Shown: positions 5,019-7,227 of the stretch, in pieces
Layout: each line of letters opens with the position of its first letter
Position numbering within the stretch: the first letter of the stretch is position 1
Position numbers and translations under genes: made by a program
The notes under the pieces: generated by a model
The model's input: the letters and a program-made list of their open reading frames with translations, nothing else
Told to the model about the DNA's origin: nothing
The model's database searches: none
Origin: Planctomycetota bacterium
GTDB lineage: Bacteria > Planctomycetota > Phycisphaerae > WQYP01
Reading direction: 5' to 3'
Length of the DNA: 7,227 nucleotides
Assembly (NCBI GenBank): GCA_021838985.1
Contig: JAKCCC010000086.1
Span: 1-7,227, forward strand

Positions 5019-7227
5019 ATGAGCAAACTTGGGCGTTTTCCTGGGGCGCACTTCTCCCACGACAAGAGCCGACTTCCGGTTCATTGGGCGGGAAGCGGCG
5101 CTGCAAGTTTTCTCCATGCAGTCCGCCCCCGATTGATCGCAGCCTGGGCCGCGGTGTTGCTGGCGGGGATCGCCCCCGCCCTCCGCGCGGCGGTACGTCC
5201 GCACGCCGCCACCACGCACCCGGCCGGGGCCGCCCCAGCGCCTACCTCACCACCGGCGCCATCGCCCAGCGGCTTGGCTGGCTGGCCGGTGGCCCGCGTG
5301 GAACTGCGCGGTGCCCGGCCTGCGGACCGCGCCCTGATTCGCAACCAGATTCGCGTCACGCCCGGCTCCAGCTACAGCCGGGCACAGGTTGAGGTGGACG
5401 TCCGCTCCATCGCCTCACTAGGGCGATTTATTTCGGTTCGCGCTCAGGTCATCCCCACGCGCCACCATCGGGTCATTGTCCGTTATGTCGTGCGGGAACG
5501 CCCCGTCATCACGGCGGTGCAGTTCGTTGGCAACCGGCAGGTGCGGGACGCTACCCTCCAGAATCTGGTTCTGGCCCACGTGGGGGGGCCGGTTGATCCG
5601 TTTATCTTCCAAACTGATCGCCGCAGTATCCGCCAACTTTACCGGAACCGCGGATTTATGTTCTGTCGCGTGCAGATCGCCAAGCGCCAACTGCCCCGGG
5701 GTATCGTCCGGTATCGTATTACCGAAGGACCGCGGACATACATCAGCGCCGTGCATTTTCTCGGCAACCATCTTTATCCCACGTTTTATCTGCATTACAA
5801 AATGCAGACCAAGTCGCGCTGGAAGCTCTTCTGGCTGATTCCGATTCAAAAAGGGATTCTCAGCCGACGCGACCTGCGAGCCGACACGGCCCAACTCCGC
5901 GATCTCTGGACCCAAAAAGGGTTCCTGGACTGCCGCAGTTCCTACATCCTGAAATATAATTCCAATTTGACGCGAGTGGTGGTGCAATACGTGATTCAAT
6001 CAGGGCCGCGCTACCGCATTGGAAAAATCATCTTCCGCGGCAATCACGTGTTTTCCGTGGCCCAGTTGCAGGCTGACGTTCGTTTCAGGCCCGGCATCTA
6101 CTACGATCGTAAACTCATCGCCGCGGCGCAACGGCGAATCGCCGACCAATATGGCCGCGCTGGTTATATTTACAGCCGCGTGAAGCCTACCTTTGCGTAT
6201 TCCTCTCGACCGGGCGTGGTGAATCTCATTTTTCATATCACGGAGGGCGAAACTTTCCGGGTCGGGCAGGTGATTATCCGTGGCAACAGCCAGGTGGAGG
6301 ATCATGTCGTCCGCCGGGCCATTCGTTTGTATCCCGGTCGCCTTTACGATACCACCGCCGTGCATAAATCAGTGCTGCGCATTCAGGACACCGGGCTGTT
6401 TACCCATGCGCACATTACGCCGGTGGGACACCAGCCCCGCACGCGTGACGCCCTGGTGAGCCTGCAGCAAGGCCAGACCGGCCGGTTTTTGATCGGCGCC
6501 GGCGTATCCACCACGGCCGGCCTGATCGGCCAGATCAGTTTTGAGCAGAAGAACTTTGATATCACCGCCCCGCCCCATTCGCCGGGGGAATTTTTCCGCG
6601 GCCAGGCCTTCAAGGGCAACGGCCAATATTTCCAGATTCTGCTGGAGCCAGGCACGGTTTATCAATTGTACCGGGTCACCTTTTCCGAACCGTACCTATG
6701 GGACAGCCCCTATAGTTTCACCAACAGCGCCTACTACTTTACGGAGGGCTTCAACAGTTACAACCTTTCCCGGATTGGCGACCGCGTCACATTTGGGCGG
6801 CGGCTGACCCATCACCTGAGCGTTACGCTGGCCTTTCGCGGCGAGGAGGTGGATGTCAGCGGGATTACCGATATTTCCCCCAGCGACATTTCCGCCCCGC
6901 CAATTGTGGCCCAGGCCGGCTGGCATCCACTCACCAGCATTACGCCGGGCATCGCCTACAACAGCACCGACAGCAACATTTTCCCGACCAAGGGCATCAA
7001 TGCTTCGTTGACAATGGAACAGTATGGCGCCATGGGCGGGGATTACCATTTCACCAAATTTGACGGCATCTTCACGTGGTACAAAACCGTTCACCGCAAT
7101 CTGTTTAATCAGAAAACCGTCTTTATGTCGCGCAGCGAAGTTGGGTTCATCCCCTGGGGGCGGTCCGTATTCTTTGAGCGTTTTTACGCGGGCGGTATCG
7201 GCTCGCTCCGCGGCTTCACCTACCAGG
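5019..7227 (+). CDS. bamA: Outer membrane assembly protein BamA (Omp85 family), 3' end outside window
   Basis: The frame runs from ATG 5019 to the right edge without a stop (736 complete codons). BamA inserts beta-barrel proteins into the outer membrane. Residues 36-55 form a signal-peptide core (basic RPR, then hydrophobic LIAAWAAVLLAGIAPAL), followed by a Pro/Ala-rich linker to about residue 90. Five POTRA domains follow, at about 91-161, 162-239, 240-331, 332-411 and 412-485. Several begin with a strand ending in GN, such as VQFVGN, VHFLGN, IIFRGN and VIIRGN. The barrel begins near 488 with TGRFLIGAGVST. GGIGSLRGF at 725-733 is the conserved L6 loop motif (usually VRGF/Y), with Arg731. In-frame stops at 4938 and 4980 make 5019 the first possible ATG, although no clear ribosome binding site precedes it. 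The signal-peptide n-region of about 38 residues is long. The rest of the barrel, probably 100 to 150 residues, lies outside. Confidence 0.93.
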   Translation, partial: MSKLGRFPGAHFSHDKSRLPVHWAGSGAASFLHAVRPRLIAAWAAVLLAGIAPALRAAVRPHAATTHPAGAAPAPTSPPAPSPSGLAGWPVARVELRGARPADRALIRNQIRVTPGSSYSRAQVEVDVRSIASLGRFISVRAQVIPTRHHRVIVRYVVRERPVITAVQFVGNRQVRDATLQNLVLAHVGGPVDPFIFQTDRRSIRQLYRNRGFMFCRVQIAKRQLPRGIVRYRITEGPRTYISAVHFLGNHLYPTFYLHYKMQTKSRWKLFWLIPIQKGILSRRDLRADTAQLRDLWTQKGFLDCRSSYILKYNSNLTRVVVQYVIQSGPRYRIGKIIFRGNHVFSVAQLQADVRFRPGIYYDRKLIAAAQRRIADQYGRAGYIYSRVKPTFAYSSRPGVVNLIFHITEGETFRVGQVIIRGNSQVEDHVVRRAIRLYPGRLYDTTAVHKSVLRIQDTGLFTHAHITPVGHQPRTRDALVSLQQGQTGRFLIGAGVSTTAGLIGQISFEQKNFDITAPPHSPGEFFRGQAFKGNGQYFQILLEPGTVYQLYRVTFSEPYLWDSPYSFTNSAYYFTEGFNSYNLSRIGDRVTFGRRLTHHLSVTLAFRGEEVDVSGITDISPSDISAPPIVAQAGWHPLTSITPGIAYNSTDSNIFPTKGINASLTMEQYGAMGGDYHFTKFDGIFTWYKTVHRNLFNQKTVFMSRSEVGFIPWGRSVFFERFYAGGIGSLRGFTYQ

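Noticed and set aside
5418..5999. Minus-strand open frame of 193 residues inside bamA.
   Set aside because: It is antisense to the continuous POTRA-coding frame and resembles no family I know.

Overview
The window is GC-rich bacterial chromosomal DNA carrying two housekeeping gene sets that diverge from a 476-base non-coding region. BamA needs an outer membrane and the mur genes need peptidoglycan, so the source is a diderm bacterium that makes peptidoglycan. A planctomycete or other PVC-group origin (perhaps Phycisphaerae) would fit the unusual motif variants in MurG, MurC and MurB. That placement is inference from remembered family patterns, not something the sequence proves.

Left half, minus strand (read from 3565 down to 23): murG, murC and murB, tightly packed. 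There are 11 bases between murG and murC, and murC and murB overlap by 41 bases. A further gene probably starts on the minus strand at the very left edge, with its ribosome binding site inside the end of murB. This is a fragment of a division and cell wall (dcw) cluster. MurB completes UDP-MurNAc, MurC adds the first L-Ala of the stem peptide, and MurG later converts lipid I to lipid II at the membrane. No ftsW lies directly upstream of murG, where it often sits.

Middle (3566-4041): no convincing gene. The region holds the murG ribosome binding site, a GC hairpin, short G-rich near-repeats and weak promoter-like boxes. It should contain the control regions for both divergent units.

Right half, plus strand: tatD, encoding a TatD-family metal-dependent hydrolase, then a 212-base gap with a small hairpin and a plausible sigma-70-type promoter. 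After the gap comes a large bamA/Omp85 gene that runs off the right edge. The bamA reading frame opens at an ATG at 5019 and has no stop before base 7227. It encodes a signal peptide, a Pro/Ala-rich linker, five POTRA domains and most of a beta barrel, up to the conserved L6 loop motif.

I found no mobile element, CRISPR array, tRNA or rRNA, and no sign of a new biological system. The points worth a second look are the substitutions at normally conserved sites in MurG, MurC and MurB, the long divergent intergenic region, and the unusual N terminus of BamA.
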